DNA of 64,000 nt, from the NCBI GenBank assembly GCA_037127255.1, contig JBANSL010000019.1, positions 17,259,001 to 17,323,000 of the forward strand, in the 5' to 3' direction. Position numbers and translations under genes: made by a program. This stretch comes from Persicaria tinctoria. Taxonomy: Eukaryota > Streptophyta > Magnoliopsida > Caryophyllales > Polygonaceae. Below, in pieces: positions 12,052 to 24,691 of the stretch (position 1 is its first letter; each line of letters opens with the position of its first letter). A model generated the notes under the pieces. The model was given only the letters and a program-made list of their open reading frames with translations. It was not told the DNA's origin and did no database searches.

Positions 12052-15000
12052 CACTACAAAAAATAAACATATTAGCCACCAATGGTAGCAACGACATCGA
12101 TTTGCCGTGGCTAATGGGTCAATAATTGCCATGGAAAAGCAACGGTTCGCATAAAGCTGCTGAATTTTGCAACGGCAATGGGCTTCCGTGGCTAATGTTG
12201 TTATAGCCAACTAAAATTTGCACGGTAAGAGGTTGTCGTGGCTAACATGTCTAACTGTTTTAAATTTAAAAAAAACCCCAAAATAAAAATAAAACACCCT
12301 CCCGATCTTAAGAAGCTCATTTGTAACCCTAAATCCCTTTTTCTCTTCAGATCTCTACGCTCGCCTACCTCGTCCTCTTTACGCTCAACCCTCTTGTTGT
12401 CACCTCTCTCATCCTTTCTACGCTCATCTCCCTCATCCTCTCGTCCTCTCATACTCTTCCTCCCTTCTGATCAGGAAAAGGCCAACTAAAACTCATTATC
12501 GATCCGGAATCGGTGACAAAGGACCAACTGAAACTCCTCCATTCAGATCCAAAATCGCCGATGAAGGTCCAGCTTAACATATCCGCCCTCCTCTAGATGC
12601 AACTTTCACAGTGAGTTCGCTCTTTTCCGGCATCATACACACTTAAAGCACTTGTTTATGTGTTAAATTTCTTTTAGGTTTTCTATTTTTTGGGTTTCGA
12701 TGTGGTACTGTTTCGCCATTACCTTTTTTTTTCCCTTTCAATTCAGTTTGTGCGGATAACAATTCTTTGGAGCTAGGGTTTGTAGGTGGCAATTGATCTG
12801 GCAAGCTGGTTTGACGGCCATCGAAGAGATCACACTCAAGCTTCTGAACCGAAACGTTGCCAAGATGTGTCATCCTATATCCGGGTCGTGAGCACTGAAG
12901 GTCACCTCAAACCCTTAGTTGCGAGCAGCAAACCCTCTATAAACTTATCGGTATTGGGTATACTCTCTTTATCCTTTGGACAAATGAATTTCATATTTAA
13001 ATAGGATATTTTTATAAGCGGTTGTCTATTATTAGCCGAATTGGAATGTGAATGTATGAAAACTTTAGGGGTTTTCCCTGTTTTAATTTCTGAGGCCTGA
13101 CATAGGAGTTCTTGTGTCTTGGAGCTAATAGATACATAAAATTGATTTTTCTCTATACATATTAGGGAAATTTTAGGGGTTTTCCCTGTTCTTGTCCTTC
13201 TCATTGATTGCATATTTTTCTCAACCTCTTTTGAAGAAAGTTTAGCAGTAGGTTCCCTTGATGACATATTTCCTGTAAATAATTGAATCGTATGGTTAAA
13301 AGATGAAAATGGCCCTATTCAAAATTTGTACACTCGAATTCATTTTAAAATGTTAGTTTCTATTTGAAAAAATGGTGTTGACATAAAAGAAAAATAAAGA
13401 GATAGACACGGTTTAGTTAATATGTTCCTGAAGTGTTGTTAGTAGATGGTATACTGAGATAGCATTATAAATAACTTCTCTTAAGTTTTTCCAATTTCTT
13501 TGTTAATGTGCTTTGCCTTTTTGTTTTCTTGTTTTGCTTGTTCCATGTTATTACTGATATCCTTTATTTCAAATTTCTACATTGTATCATAGTGAACCAA
13601 CTATTAATCAATTTAGCATGTAGCCACTTATATAGAGAGAAGATCTTCACAACTCTCTCATTAAAGCTCTACTTTGCCTTAATCTGCACATTAGGACGCT
13701 TTATTTTTATTTATGTGATCAAACTCTAATCTTAATGATGGAAACAGAAGAAAACATTAAGTTGTTAAATTTTATTTTTATTTATGTAACTTGTGAGCGT
13801 CACAAAGGATGCATGCTTTATATCATTTCCTTTATATTCTTACTTGCTCTCTTTAATTTATTTGTGAGTGACATCTATTTTTGATGGAAGTGGAGGTGCA
13901 TGAAGCAAGAAAGTTAAAAGCATCATTTGAGAACAGAGAACTATTGAAAGAGAAGTTAATGGGAGAGATGGGGCATAAAGGCCTAGAAGAAGTAGAGCAT
14001 GAGAAGCGAAAAACTGAAATAGATCGAGGCTGCATTTACCAGGGAGAGTATGGAGTCACTGAAAAGTTCAACATCATGAACCTATGGTATGCACCATCTT
14101 GTCTTGTTAGGTCTTGCATTCTCGTTACTTATAGTTAAACTTGGTTATAAACTAACATTATGTTTATATTGCATCTTGAAGCAATGGTATGCATCATCCT
14201 TTTCTTTTAAAATGTTAGTTTATTGAAGTACACAACATTATGTTTATATTGTATCAAGCTCCCAGGGTGAGTCCACCTATCCTCTTGTCATTTCAATTTA
14301 TCAGTTTGAGTTAGGAGCTTTAAGAGAATATTTTGCATATCCGAACCCCCGTCTCCTTTGCTTTTAGTTCAGGAAAAAAATGTTCCTGGTCTATCAATCA
14401 AACTAGTTTTAGTTTATGCTCAATTGTTCCTGGTCTATCAATTAGTTACTTGAGTTTTAAGCATGCAATTTGGTTGGCAGTGATCATATAATTAAACTCT
14501 GTCTTACATTTTAGTGATTTTTCTCTCAGTTACAGAACACATGACGTGATACTAATCTTATTTTCCCCTTCTAGGACAATACTCCTTGTCATCTCTCTCT
14601 CCCTCCCTCCCTCCCTCCTGATTCCATCTTAATATTCTTCTTAATAAGTGATGATTTTCGTCGTATTTATGCTTTGCAGATTTTTTCTTTCTCATCTGAT
14701 GTTAATTTCGATTTGTAGAATGAATGATAGAGATGGAAAGGAAGAGAAGCACAAAACATTGTCAGGGTATGTTTCTTCGTTATTTGGATTCCTTATTTGG
14801 TCTATCAGGAGTAATCTTGAATGGCTCTTGTAGGATTATCTAGCTAATCTCCGTCTCAAAGGAGTTGACACCAATGTATTAATCACAACCTACAAGCCTC
14901 TAATTATAAAGTATTGAGATTTTCCTATCTTGCCTTTTCACAATTTGATTTCAAGTTCTTTTCCTTCCTCTTTTTTATGTAGACATCATTCTTACATTGT

Positions 15001-16633
15001 TGGATTATCCTCTTGTTGATTTGTAGCCCTTTGAGCAAAAGCGCGAGGGCTATGGACTCCGGAGTCACAATTCCAGCTGCATAATCTGGATTGATGAATT
15101 TTTTCAAGGTTGCAGTTTCCAGCTTCAAGGTAAATGACTTGAGCCTTATTGGTGACAATGCGATATAAGCTTGACTGAAATCATTTGACTTAAGTTGCAT
15201 TGCTTGGCTCTTGCTACTGCCTACTTGCATTGCTTGGCTCTGGCTACTGCCTACTTGTGAAAGAACGATCTGAAATCATTTGACTTAAATTGCATTGATG
15301 GATTTAGCAGATTTCACTTTTTAGTACTTATTTATAGATATTTAAATAGATAGATGATTTGCTTAGTTGGGCAATTCAAATATTCAATGAATTGGTAATG
15401 TTAAGCCTTTCATTTCAGTAGAGGTAAAGGATTATATTTACCTATGGATATTTTCCATAGGTAAACTTTGGTTTCAACTTTCAACCCTTGTATAAATTCT
15501 TATTTTTCATTGTAGGCAGAAATTAGTTTTGAATATTTTGATTTCATGTAATATATGGTTATTGTTAGTCTATCTAAATTCCTCTATTAAACATTCACAA
15601 GCACAAGTTAGGCTATATAAATTCCCCTATTAAACATTTTACTACTTTTAAAACCGGTGGAATTGGTTTTCTAATATGAACATCCTTTTCCATTGGCTTT
15701 TAGTCATGTGAATGTCTTTGGTTATGTACATTCTCTATTCTTACCTCTTGGCATTTTACATATAAGTGTTTATTCCATACGAAAGCCCATCTTTATCTTA
15801 TTATGATGGATTGATTAATGGTGTTACTTTTTGGAAACCTTATTTGTTTGTGCTTTTCTATACAAGTGTTCATCTATAGGAGATGAAGTTGTTAATGTAT
15901 CCACTAATGATGAACCAGGACACACCAATCGAGGGAGATGCTAGCTGCGGAGATTCACCCTTAAAAGCTACTGAAGAGTGAAGATGATGATGAACAAGCT
16001 ACTGAATGAGATGGTGAGGATACAAGTTACTGAAAAACATAAACTTGGGTAAACTATGTATTTTTGGCTTCATGTTATATCGAAAAACTTAAATTGTAGA
16101 CTTGAACTGGCAAGATATCTAGCTATGTTTATGTATTTTCTTTGGTGTTTGGTTAATATGAAAGTATGTTGTGGAAAAAACACTTTGTATGTTTGAATAC
16201 TTTTACCTTTTGGTTTGTACAATAAATAGGGACATCAATGTAAATAGGTAAAACAAAGCAAGCTGGTAAAAATACAATTAGGATTTGGCAACGGTAGCTA
16301 GCCGTGGCCAATTATAGAAAAATGAGCCAAATTTTGCAGCAGGAAAATCCAGCAAAACAACCTCTTTAGCCACGGCAGCTTTCCGTGGTAAATTACAAAA
16401 AAGGGCGGCAAAAATTTGGTGGGAAACTTTTGGATGCCTGGCGCCCCAAATTTCATAGCCACGGCAAGTCCCGTGGCTAGGAAGCTAGCCACGGCTGCTC
16501 CCGTTGCTACAAATTTTTTGCCACCGCAGGTTTGGTTACGCCTGACTTGCCGTTGCTAGCCCCTTTTGGCCACAGCAAATCCACTTTTTGCCATGGTAAC
16601 TTGCCGTTGCTAATATGTTTTTTTTTTGTAGTG
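12052..16633. mobile_element. CACTA (En/Spm-type) element nested in the MULE
   Basis: The ends are CACTACAAAAAATAAACATA and its mirror at the right (26 of 28 bases by eye). A 3-bp duplication CAT lies at 12049-12051 and 16634-16636. Subterminal zones (about 12075-12250 and 16285-16620) carry repeated CCGTGGCTA/TAGCCACGG words in both orientations, as expected of CACTA transposase-binding regions. No TNPA/TNPD-like protein was found in the 4.6 kb, so it is non-autonomous. Interior stretches with intron-like and leader-like composition (about 12280-12600, 13880-14080) could be captured gene pieces but were not recognised. Confidence 0.88.
15195..15254. repeat. Tandem duplication of a 30-bp unit
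   Basis: Two adjacent units beginning TTGCATTGCTTGGCTC (15195-15224 and 15225-15254) differ by one base. The flanks also share CTGAAATCATTTGACTTAA on each side, so a larger duplicated block is likely. It lies inside the CACTA element. Confidence 0.75.
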
Positions 16634-17325
16634 CATCTTTGTAAAATCAAAGTCAAGAGAAGTCCACAAGTTCAATAAATTGATAGTCAATTTATCTAAG
16701 ATGAAATTTTAGTCATTGGGTTAATCATGAACGGGGCAATTAGGTAGATAATGATTCAAAAGCTCAATCAAATCAATTACACTGTACACTCCCAAAAACA
16801 AACACATGTAGCCAGCTTACCAATCTAAAGAACCTACCTTTTTACTAATCTGTTTGAACAATGATGACAAGGAGAATAAACAAATTTGACAAAAGAAAGG
16901 TTTCTAGATCCACCAAACTATGAGAGATTCAATAAACCTCCAATGACAGAATCAACAACTGGTTAAACAAGAACAATGACAGAATCAACAACTGGAAAAC
17001 AAATTCATAGAAATCCATTTCAATTAAGACATCTACAGATCCTAATTTAAAACCTAGGGGGAGACTAGATCTAAAAACAAGAACACTACAAATCTAACCA
17101 CCCAAACCCTAGTTATAGGTTCGTATACTCACCTTCGAGCAGCGGTTGCAGCAGGTCCGAACCCACGGTTGCAGCAGGTCCGAGCAGTGGTTCCGACATG
17201 AGCCCAGCTCCGAGCAGCACCAGCGCCTTCTCCCTTGCTCGAGCGTTCTCTCTTCGCTCTCTGTATCGCGTCCGGTCTTTCTTTAGTTCGGCCTTTCTTT
17301 CTTCTTTTTTTTTTTTTTTTTTTTT

Positions 17326-18239
17326 GCAAACTAACGAGATAAAGCAAAAAGTGTTAAAGTTAACCGGGAAGGGCACGAGGCGAAATGGGTTAAAACCTCA
17401 GGGGCACCACGCGAAATATGTAAAAAAAGTTGTATACCTCGCGAAAAATGCAATACCCCGGGGGTACCTGGCGAAATTTCCGAAAATTTTAATTAAATAA
17501 TCTCATTTTTAATTTATTTTTAATACCCATAATTTATAATTTTTTAGTAAAAATACACCCCTTTGATAAAAAAAACACACACAAATTTTTCCAAAATATT
17601 GTGGTTCAATTATTTAATACAATAATTTAGACCAATTAACATTAGAAATGTTCATTATTTAAAATCTACAAATCTTAGGCATTCACCTAAAAATTTCCGA
17701 TTTATTCTAATTTTTTTTTAACTAGAAATAGTAATCTTGGTATAAATAATTTTTCCCCCAACACACACACACAAAATGCACAAATATGAGGTATTTAATT
17801 TTAGAAAGTGGAAATTCAGTAGATTTCAAATACTAAAAATTTCTAACGTCAATTTATCTACATTTTTATTAAATAAAATTAACCACAGTAAACTTATTTT
17901 ATTTATTTATTATTATTATTATATTTAGAAGTTTATGAAATATTATTTAATTAAAATTTTAATATTTTTTTAACCAATCTTAAACATTCACCTAAAAATT
18001 ACAATTTAGTCTAAATTATTTTTAAAATAAAATCTCTTATTTTTTTTCAATTTTAAAAATAATATAGACTAACAGTGCAATAAATTCAATAAGTTAGGGA
18101 CTTGAATGGAATGATTAGAAGTTTAAGGACTAATATGAAATAGGTATAAAAGGTTAGGGATTTGAATGGAATGAATGAAAGGTTAGGGACTAACAAAAAA
18201 AAAGTATGAAACGTTAGGGACTAGTGACGTAATTTACCC
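17326..18239 (-). repeat. Right terminal inverted repeat of the 9.35-kb MULE
   Basis: It mirrors the left arm from GCAAAC at 17326 to the end, but is roughly twice as long because about 475 bp of extra AT-rich DNA (about 17490-17965) interrupts it. Part of that extra DNA (near 17675, ATTCACCTAAAAATT) repeats the arm sequence near 17985, so the arm was expanded partly by internal duplication. Confidence 0.75.
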
Positions 18240-18248
18240 TTTTTATTT

Positions 18249-18479
18249 CAACTTGTGTTTATAAGTATTATTCAGTTAAATAGTTATATGGGTTGGAGAA
18301 GAGTCGCTATCTTCCATCGTCTCTAACCAAAGCAATACAGATAAAAGTATTAAAGATAACCCGATCTAAAGAAATGAGATGTAAATAAACTAACATAGGA
18401 TTGTCAGCAATAAAATCGATTATATTGGAGAACAAGAAAAAACGGTTAGTTTAGCACAAGCTTAGCTATATAACTTATT
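18249..18479. other. Spacer between MULE and LINE relic
   Basis: AT-rich DNA without a recognised feature; it may be more decayed LINE sequence. Confidence 0.3.
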
Positions 18480-19505
18480 CACACAAAGAAAAGGCAATGC
18501 AAAACAAACTATGGATGGTTATGGGAACTAGACCTCTCACCAAAAATCAAGAATTTTTATATGGAAAGTCGTAAATAACAGACTACGTACAAAAGCGAAA
18601 CTAGAACGGAAAAAAACAGTACGGTCCCTATGCAATGTGAATTTTGCAATCATTCACGTGAAGACATCTTCCACATTCTCCTGGATTGTCCTTGCTTGAG
18701 GATTGTCTCAAATGATCTTGAACCCAAAAATTTTAAAGTTATCAACAACTACAAGAATGGTAATAAAAATACAGGAGAAGTACGTGGTTAACAACCTAAA
18801 ACAAACCCTAGGATAAACTGGTTTACCAAATTGGTCACGACATGGTGGAGCACGTGGTACTTTAGAAACCAAGCAATTTTCAAAAATGAAGTGGGAAACC
18901 CCAAAATGATAACAACGTTTACAAAGAAGACCATTCTAAACTGGGCAAATGTAAAACGAACAAGAAGATGAAGCACCTAAGAATAGATCCCATGATGCAC
19001 CAACAATAGCTCGAAAAAAAAACTAAATGGGAATAACCGAAGGAAAATCACCTCAAACTGAATTTTGATGGGTTCAGACTTGATTATGGAGAAACTTCCA
19101 TAGGTTATATTATCAGAGATCAAAATGAACACACCATATGTCTCAAAGCTGACAAAAGAAACTGTAATTCTGTCATTGGTGTAGAAGCTATGACCTTGTA
19201 TAGAGTCAGAAAAGAAGTCATCGCCAAAAATATCGAAATTGAAGGGGATAACCTCTGCATTGTTAATGCGCTCATGGCTACTTGGAATTGTCATTGGGAG
19301 ATTGAAATGATTATTTTTGACTCCCTCTTGGACCTCCTCAAAATTTTCTTGAAACATTCATCATGTTTACAGGAAAGTTAATAGCGTGGCAAACAGGCTG
19401 ACCGAACTAGGACACTTAACTCCTAACTCTAACCTGGATACAGACACAAAACTACAACTTTTCATCCGAAATGATGCTCTAGAATGGACTATGGGTAGAT
19501 GGTAG
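18480..19505 (+). pseudogene. Decayed LINE 3' portion: zf-RVT and RNase H
   Basis: In shifting frames the sequence reads a zinc-binding segment (CEFCNHSREDIFHILLDCPC), a RNQAIFKNE segment typical after it, then an RNase H domain in one open stretch: LNFDGF, GYIIRDQNEH, GVEAMTLYRV and IEIEGDNLCIVNAL, ending near VANRLTELGHL. Stops and frameshifts throughout show it is dead. No poly(A) or target duplication could be fixed. The domain order is that of plant L1-type elements. Confidence 0.75.
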
Positions 19506-19569
19506 TTGAACCTAATTTCTTTCCGTTATAAAAAAAAATATTTATTTAATTATAGTGGTAAGTTATTAC

Positions 19570-20040
19570 ATAATACATCTACTACACTTATCTACCCTTG
19601 AATTTAAAAGAGCAATTGTAGAAAACTCGGAATATAGAGCAAATACGCTATCACAAGAAGGTCGCACAATACTCATTACCTCAATCTTATCGGCAAAATC
19701 AATCTATACAATGCAAAGTTTTATGCTTTCTGCCAATATTCATAATTAAGGAATTAGATCAAATTAATACGACTTTCTTCTGAAATAAAGATTTGCAACA
19801 AAATTCTCTTATTAGTTGAGATAGGATATGCAAATTTCAAACCGAAGAAAAAAGGTGGGTTAGGTGTTAGGAAGTCACGAGACGTCATTAACAAAGTATT
19901 CCAAATGAAGTTACTCAGAAAAATATTGAATGAGCCAAACAACACGTGGGTAAAAGTTATATGACATAAGTACTTGATGTGCAGAGACATACTAAACAAG
20001 TAACAAGTCAGCACGTCGGTGAAGTAAGGTAATATAGATA
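19570..20040 (+). pseudogene. Decayed LINE fragment from the region after the reverse transcriptase
   Basis: A SQEGRTILITSIL stretch followed, after frame changes, by GLGVRKSRDVINKVFQMKLL and EPNNTWVKV resembles the conserved GGLGxRxxxxxNKAxxxKxxW block downstream of the LINE reverse transcriptase. It belongs to a different copy from 18480-19505 because the domain order is reversed. Confidence 0.6.
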
Positions 20041-20696
20041 AATAATTTTATGACTACGCTTCACTAGCTACTTTTTAGGAAAGTAAATTTGCCCTTCAAT
20101 ATTTAGTTTTTTTTTTTTTGCACACTATTTTTTCACTCTTCGTCAATTTAAAAATTCTATTTGCTTACTCTTTTATCTTGACGGTAGAAAAAAAAATTCT
20201 GCAAATATAATCCCTAACTCAATTTTTTTTATACACGACAAGTGTTTGGATAGAGTCAGATACTCCTCCTGATCCACCCCCTAATGAAAATCCCTAACTC
20301 AATAGTTGAAGGAATAGTAAAGGAAGGACAAAGATGAAAAAAATCCAAAAATAACACAAATCAAATACTCTGTATTATCCAACAAAACTAATTACGAAAA
20401 ATTCAAATCGGTCAAAATGGAAGTTGAGGAAGCCTCAGACTGAGGCCCTCAGTTAGACACGAAACTAGAAATTAAAATCCGGGTAGATTAGTTAGTTAAT
20501 TTCTTTTTTATATATATAATTTTTATTAACCGAATCTTTAATTAATTTAATAAATAAATGGATAATTTTCTTAAACTTTTAGCTATTATCTTATCTTTAA
20601 AAAACAGAACGCTCCAGTCTGCTCTTTGGGCCATGCTTGGATTCAGAGATGAACCGCACATGCTAACAACATAGGATAGTCGAAAACCCATGTGAA
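20041..20696. other. AT-rich intergenic DNA
   Basis: Several homopolymer T and A tracts; no gene, repeat boundary or RNA gene recognised. Confidence 0.5.
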
Positions 20697-21240
20697 TTTT
20701 TTTTTTTTTGATCATGTAAAAATTCGAGTTCAGACAGGCCTGAAACTCGATAGGCCGACGAATCGGCAGACGGACTAACCATCAAGATACAACATAATAG
20801 ACACACAAAAAGCACAGATGAAAGAAGCAACCCTAAGAACCCATATAAGCCGCCAGCCAGCGAAGGAGTCGAGGGGGACCCAAGGCGAGTCGCGAATGCC
20901 GAGAACACGGGAGAGCGCGTCGACTCACACGTCGTCTCGACGCCGAGAAGGCGGAGAACAGTAACCCACCATCGGAAAAGGGCGAAACCTGAGAAAGTGC
21001 GGATCACCGACGTTGTCCCCACCTAGATGAGGGATTTTCGAAGACCACGAACACAACCACGATCCTCTCGATCATACAGGAAGCCCGATACTGCAACCCA
21101 ACTCGGAACTAAACGCACACACGACAAAGCAGCGACCCAGCGCCAAAAGAGGGAACAAATACCGGCCAAACAGGGAAGAACTAACCATCCGACGAAAAAT
21201 GTGTGCAAACTCCCGGACCAAACTAGAAGTCCGAGAATAA
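20697..21240 (-). mobile_element. Possible 5'-truncated LINE 3' end (minus strand)
   Basis: On the minus strand the segment is moderately GC-rich and ends in a poly(A) tract (plus-strand T run at about 20698-20710) directly after GAATTTTTACATGATC, the arrangement of a retroposed 3' end. Translated, it gives hydrophobic strings like those from plant LINE 3' regions. No catalytic domain remains and no target duplication could be identified. Confidence 0.4.
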
Positions 21241-21835
21241 ATTATTTAAACTACTAATATTGTTTCGCAGACCTTTTCGGGATTTAGATCCAACCCTTTT
21301 GGAATTTTGTCAACCCCTTTCGGGAATTTTTCAAACCCTTTCCGGATTTAAATAAGGCCTTTTTGGTTTTTATTTTGACGTTGGAGTGACGGAAAATAAA
21401 AACCTATATTAAAGAAAAGATATGTCTCTTTAAATAGTGTGAATTAACGACGTTATCCACCTTTAAATCGAATATCCCTCGGCTTTATTTTTTTTTTAAA
21501 AATTGATACCCAGACACACAGCTGGAATGAGGCGAGAAAGGGGATAATGGTGGGAGAGTGACACGTAATCCAGCAAACTCTGTTGCGACCATAGCTGCTG
21601 CGTATCCAAAACCAACCGCCCTTGGCGTAACATATCCTTTCATTGTAGTATATTATGTGCGGTTTGGTTGATCTTTAGTTCAAAGGGGCCGGCACTGGTA
21701 GCTTGCTCCCGACTTTGAACTTTGTACCATTTCTCATGTTTTTCAGCTAAATCGGTGGGGGTGGGGCCACTCTTGTCACCTCGATTAGGTTGGGAGCTGT
21801 AATTATGTCAATCGGGCAGTTTGGTCCGGTGCATA
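21241..21835. other. Intergenic DNA with short degenerate repeats
   Basis: Near 21265-21350 the phrase AACCCTTTTCGG/AACCCTTTCGGG recurs several times, a small degenerate repeat. Otherwise nothing is recognised. Confidence 0.4.
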
Positions 21836-22213
21836 TCTTCTGCCCCAATTCTCCGTCTCACGACCCGTCTTACAAAAATATTTCACCCTTAAATTAATAT
21901 TAAAAAAATATAAAAAAAAATGTATTTAGCATTTACATAGTTATTATATCCTATTTGAAAAAAAAATCTTAAGAAATTAACTTATAAAAATTATATAGTA
22001 AAACAACATCTTTCTATAACTTAAAAAAATCTCTATCTCTATTGAATTATTATAATTTTTATAAGTTGATTTTTTTAGATTTTTTTTTTCCTTCAAATAT
22101 GTTATAATAATAATGTAGATGCTAAATATATATTTTTAAATTTTTTAATATTAATTTAAGGGTGAGATATTTTTGTGGGACGGGGTCGTGAGGCCGGGAT
22201 TTGGGGCAGAAGA
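21836..22213. mobile_element. Foldback MITE, unclassified
   Basis: Left end TCTTCTGCCCCAA and right end TTGGGGCAGAAGA are perfect mirror images. The inverted similarity continues inward (CACGACCC, TTTCACCCTTAAATTAATATT and counterparts) for about 70 bases, and the AT-rich core is also partly self-complementary. No clear target duplication, so the superfamily is open. Confidence 0.65.
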
Positions 22214-22556
22214 AACACACTGAGTTTGGTCTGCTTCGACTCCATCATTTCGAATCGGATGTGTGTGCCGGGTGCGCCAGTGCTCGAGTAGGCCAATTGA
22301 GTTAGGATTTACTCGTTAAGAGCTCGTTTGGTATAAGTAGATAAGAACCATGTGAAAAATTACGAAAAACCTCGGTCGAGTCGTATGAAAACGAAAGTCG
22401 TGTCATGTTTATATTGTTTTTTTTTTTCTGGTTATAAGACCGGGATTCACCATTCTAATACAAAAGCTTAAGCCCAGTGGAAACAAAAATTGAGTCAAGT
22501 TTATATTGTTTTTTTATTATAATGTTGGGATCCACCCTTCTAATATAAAAACTTAA

Positions 22557-23240
22557 GACCATCCGCATCAATGCGGGTTTCTAGAGTTTCTTAATACCAC
22601 TTTATCACTTTCTCTCTCCTTAAAAACCCAAACTTATTTTTTTATCCACATCCATACGAGTTTCTAGAGTTTCTTAATTTAATTTTCACCAACTATTATC
22701 TATTATATATTTAAATATACATAATAATAATATGTTATATATTATCTACATATGTATTATATTGTGCATTAATTAATATAATAATAGTATATAATAATTT
22801 TTTCATAATATCTAAATAATTTTAATTTTTTTTATAAAGATGAAAAACAATTGAAAATAGTTAGTGTAAATGAAATATCACAATTTGTACAAAATAAATT
22901 ATGAATTTTAATAAAAAAATATTTTTTATTTCTTATATTTAATGACTAAAAAGTAGCTAAAATGAATATAAAAGAATAAAAAATTAAAATTTTTAACCAT
23001 TTTTGGTACTATCTAAAAACTATTTTAGATTTAAACTAGCTAGTGGGGTCCATGCAAAAAAAATTAAAAAAATGCAAAAGCTAACCAAATAGATAGATGA
23101 AACCCATTTAATGGGTTTTTAGGAGAGTTTGGAAGTTAGAAACTCTACCTTGGGTTTTTTACTTCACCTCACCCCTCTCTCCTATTTTTTCTGAATTTTG
23201 TTTCTTAAAAACCCTCTAACTCCTCTTGATGTAGATGCTC
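22557..23240. mobile_element. Tourist-like MITE (684 bp)
   Basis: Ends GACCATCCGCATCAATG and, reverse-complemented, GAGCATCTACATCAAGA are similar inverted termini of the PIF/Harbinger-MITE type, with TAA at 22554-22556 and 23241-23243 as target duplication. The phrase GTTTCTAGAGTTTCTTAAT occurs twice near the left end (22579 and 22660). Noncoding. Confidence 0.72.
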
Positions 23241-23321
23241 TAAGTCATTGTGCACTGTTATATTTTGTACTGTTATACTACCCATAATCAATGTAGAATT
23301 ACTATCTTTTTATCCCAACTT

Positions 23322-23470
23322 CATGTCGGGGTGGTTGAGTCGGAAAGGATCTCAGAGTAGTATCCGATGATCCTCGGTTTGATTCTCAGATATGACCGCT
23401 TTATATTTACCAAAATCAAGGTATAAGTATATAAGGTAGACGGAATGTGAACACCTTTTGTATACGAAAA
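23322..23470 (+). repeat. tRNA-derived SINE-like sequence
   Basis: A-box-like TGGTTGAGTCGG at 23332-23343 and B-box-like GGTTTGATTCT at 23376-23386 have the spacing of an internal Pol III promoter. No tRNA cloverleaf closes around them, and a non-tRNA body follows. This is the plan of a plant SINE; the 3' end is uncertain. Confidence 0.5.
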
Positions 23471-23864
23471 TATATGTAAATGAGATACGAATGTTATTTT
23501 TTATATCAAAAATAAGATAAAAGGGGTAATGATTAGATGAACATAGAGGATACGATTACCCTTATCCAAATATGGGTGATTGAAAGAAGAGTAAACAAAA
23601 CTAATTTTGTATAAAAAGTTAAGAAAAGAGAGTAATGACTAATTTTTTTAACAATGTATTTTAAACTATAAATAGACTACATTTCATTCATTTACTTTCA
23701 CCTTTTTAAAATTTAAACCAAATGAGCCGCGCCCTTAATTAGTTTATATTCTCTTGAATTCGTACAAACCTCAATCCATTTATAGTTAAATTTTTCTCCC
23801 ATATAGTTTGTTTTATCGATATTTCTTTTATTTTTGGAAGCAATGAACTAATTAGACATAAAAC

Positions 23865-24083
<219 letters not shown>

Positions 24084-24096
24084 TGGTATCACAGCC
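24084..24096 (+). promoter_or_regulatory. Primer-binding site of the copia element
   Basis: TGGTATCACAGCC directly after the LTR matches the classical plant copia site complementary to initiator tRNA-Met (TGGTATCAGAGCC) at all but one base. Confidence 0.8.
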
Positions 24097-24691
24097 TTTT
24101 CTTCCTCACGGAACCCTAAATCAAATCTAAGTTTTTTTCCCAACAATTTTCGCCGCCCCCCCCCCCCCCCCGCCGTCTTCCTTCTCCTCTATCCGGCTCA
24201 CCGTCGCCGGTCACCACATCGCCGGCCATCCTCTTCCTCCGTCTCTCTCTCTCTCCCTCACTCACAGAACTTGTCTCCGCAGCCACCGCCGACCCCAGAT
24301 CCGCCCTCCTGTGACCTCTGTCCGGCCTCCCCGAGCCCGAACCCAACCACAACAACCATCTCCCTCGCCCACCGTCGCCGGCATCCCCACGCCTCCTGCC
24401 CATCGTCGGCATCCTCCTTCGCCTGCTCGCCGACCACCACCACAGCAGCTCTCGCACTCTCGCACTTCGTCTCTCTCGCTCAGACCGTCACAGTCCAGAT
24501 CCGACCTCCTTGACCCCGGATCCACCGCCTCCGATGCCCAGAACCACCCTGCCGCCACCGGTTCTCCATCCCCGCGTCTGACGGTTTCCAATCCAAGCCT
24601 CCCCTGTTGATTTCTTGAAGAAAAAAAAACCCGAGACCACTCCCCTCTATTTCCTATATTTCCCGAAAAAAAAAAAAAACCTTACCATGGC

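Larger units (their letters stand above)
8888..18239. mobile_element. Mutator-like element (MULE), 9.35 kb, non-autonomous
   Basis: The left end GGGTAAATTACGCCACTAGT is mirrored at the right end by a segment whose reverse complement is the same apart from one base. Homology continues for several hundred bases as long terminal inverted repeats. The element is flanked by a perfect 9-bp duplication TTTTTATTT (8879-8887 and 18240-18248). Long TIRs plus a 9-bp duplication define MULEs. No MURA-type transposase was found; the interior holds short unassignable ORFs (for example near 10642-10830), an A-rich minisatellite, tRNA-like sequence and a nested CACTA element. Without the CACTA the element is about 4.8 kb. 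Confidence 0.88.

Noticed and set aside
24116..24610. Several overlapping ORFs on both strands just after the copia 5' LTR
   Set aside because: They arise from C/T-rich low-complexity DNA open in many frames. No gag, zinc-knuckle or other motif is visible.
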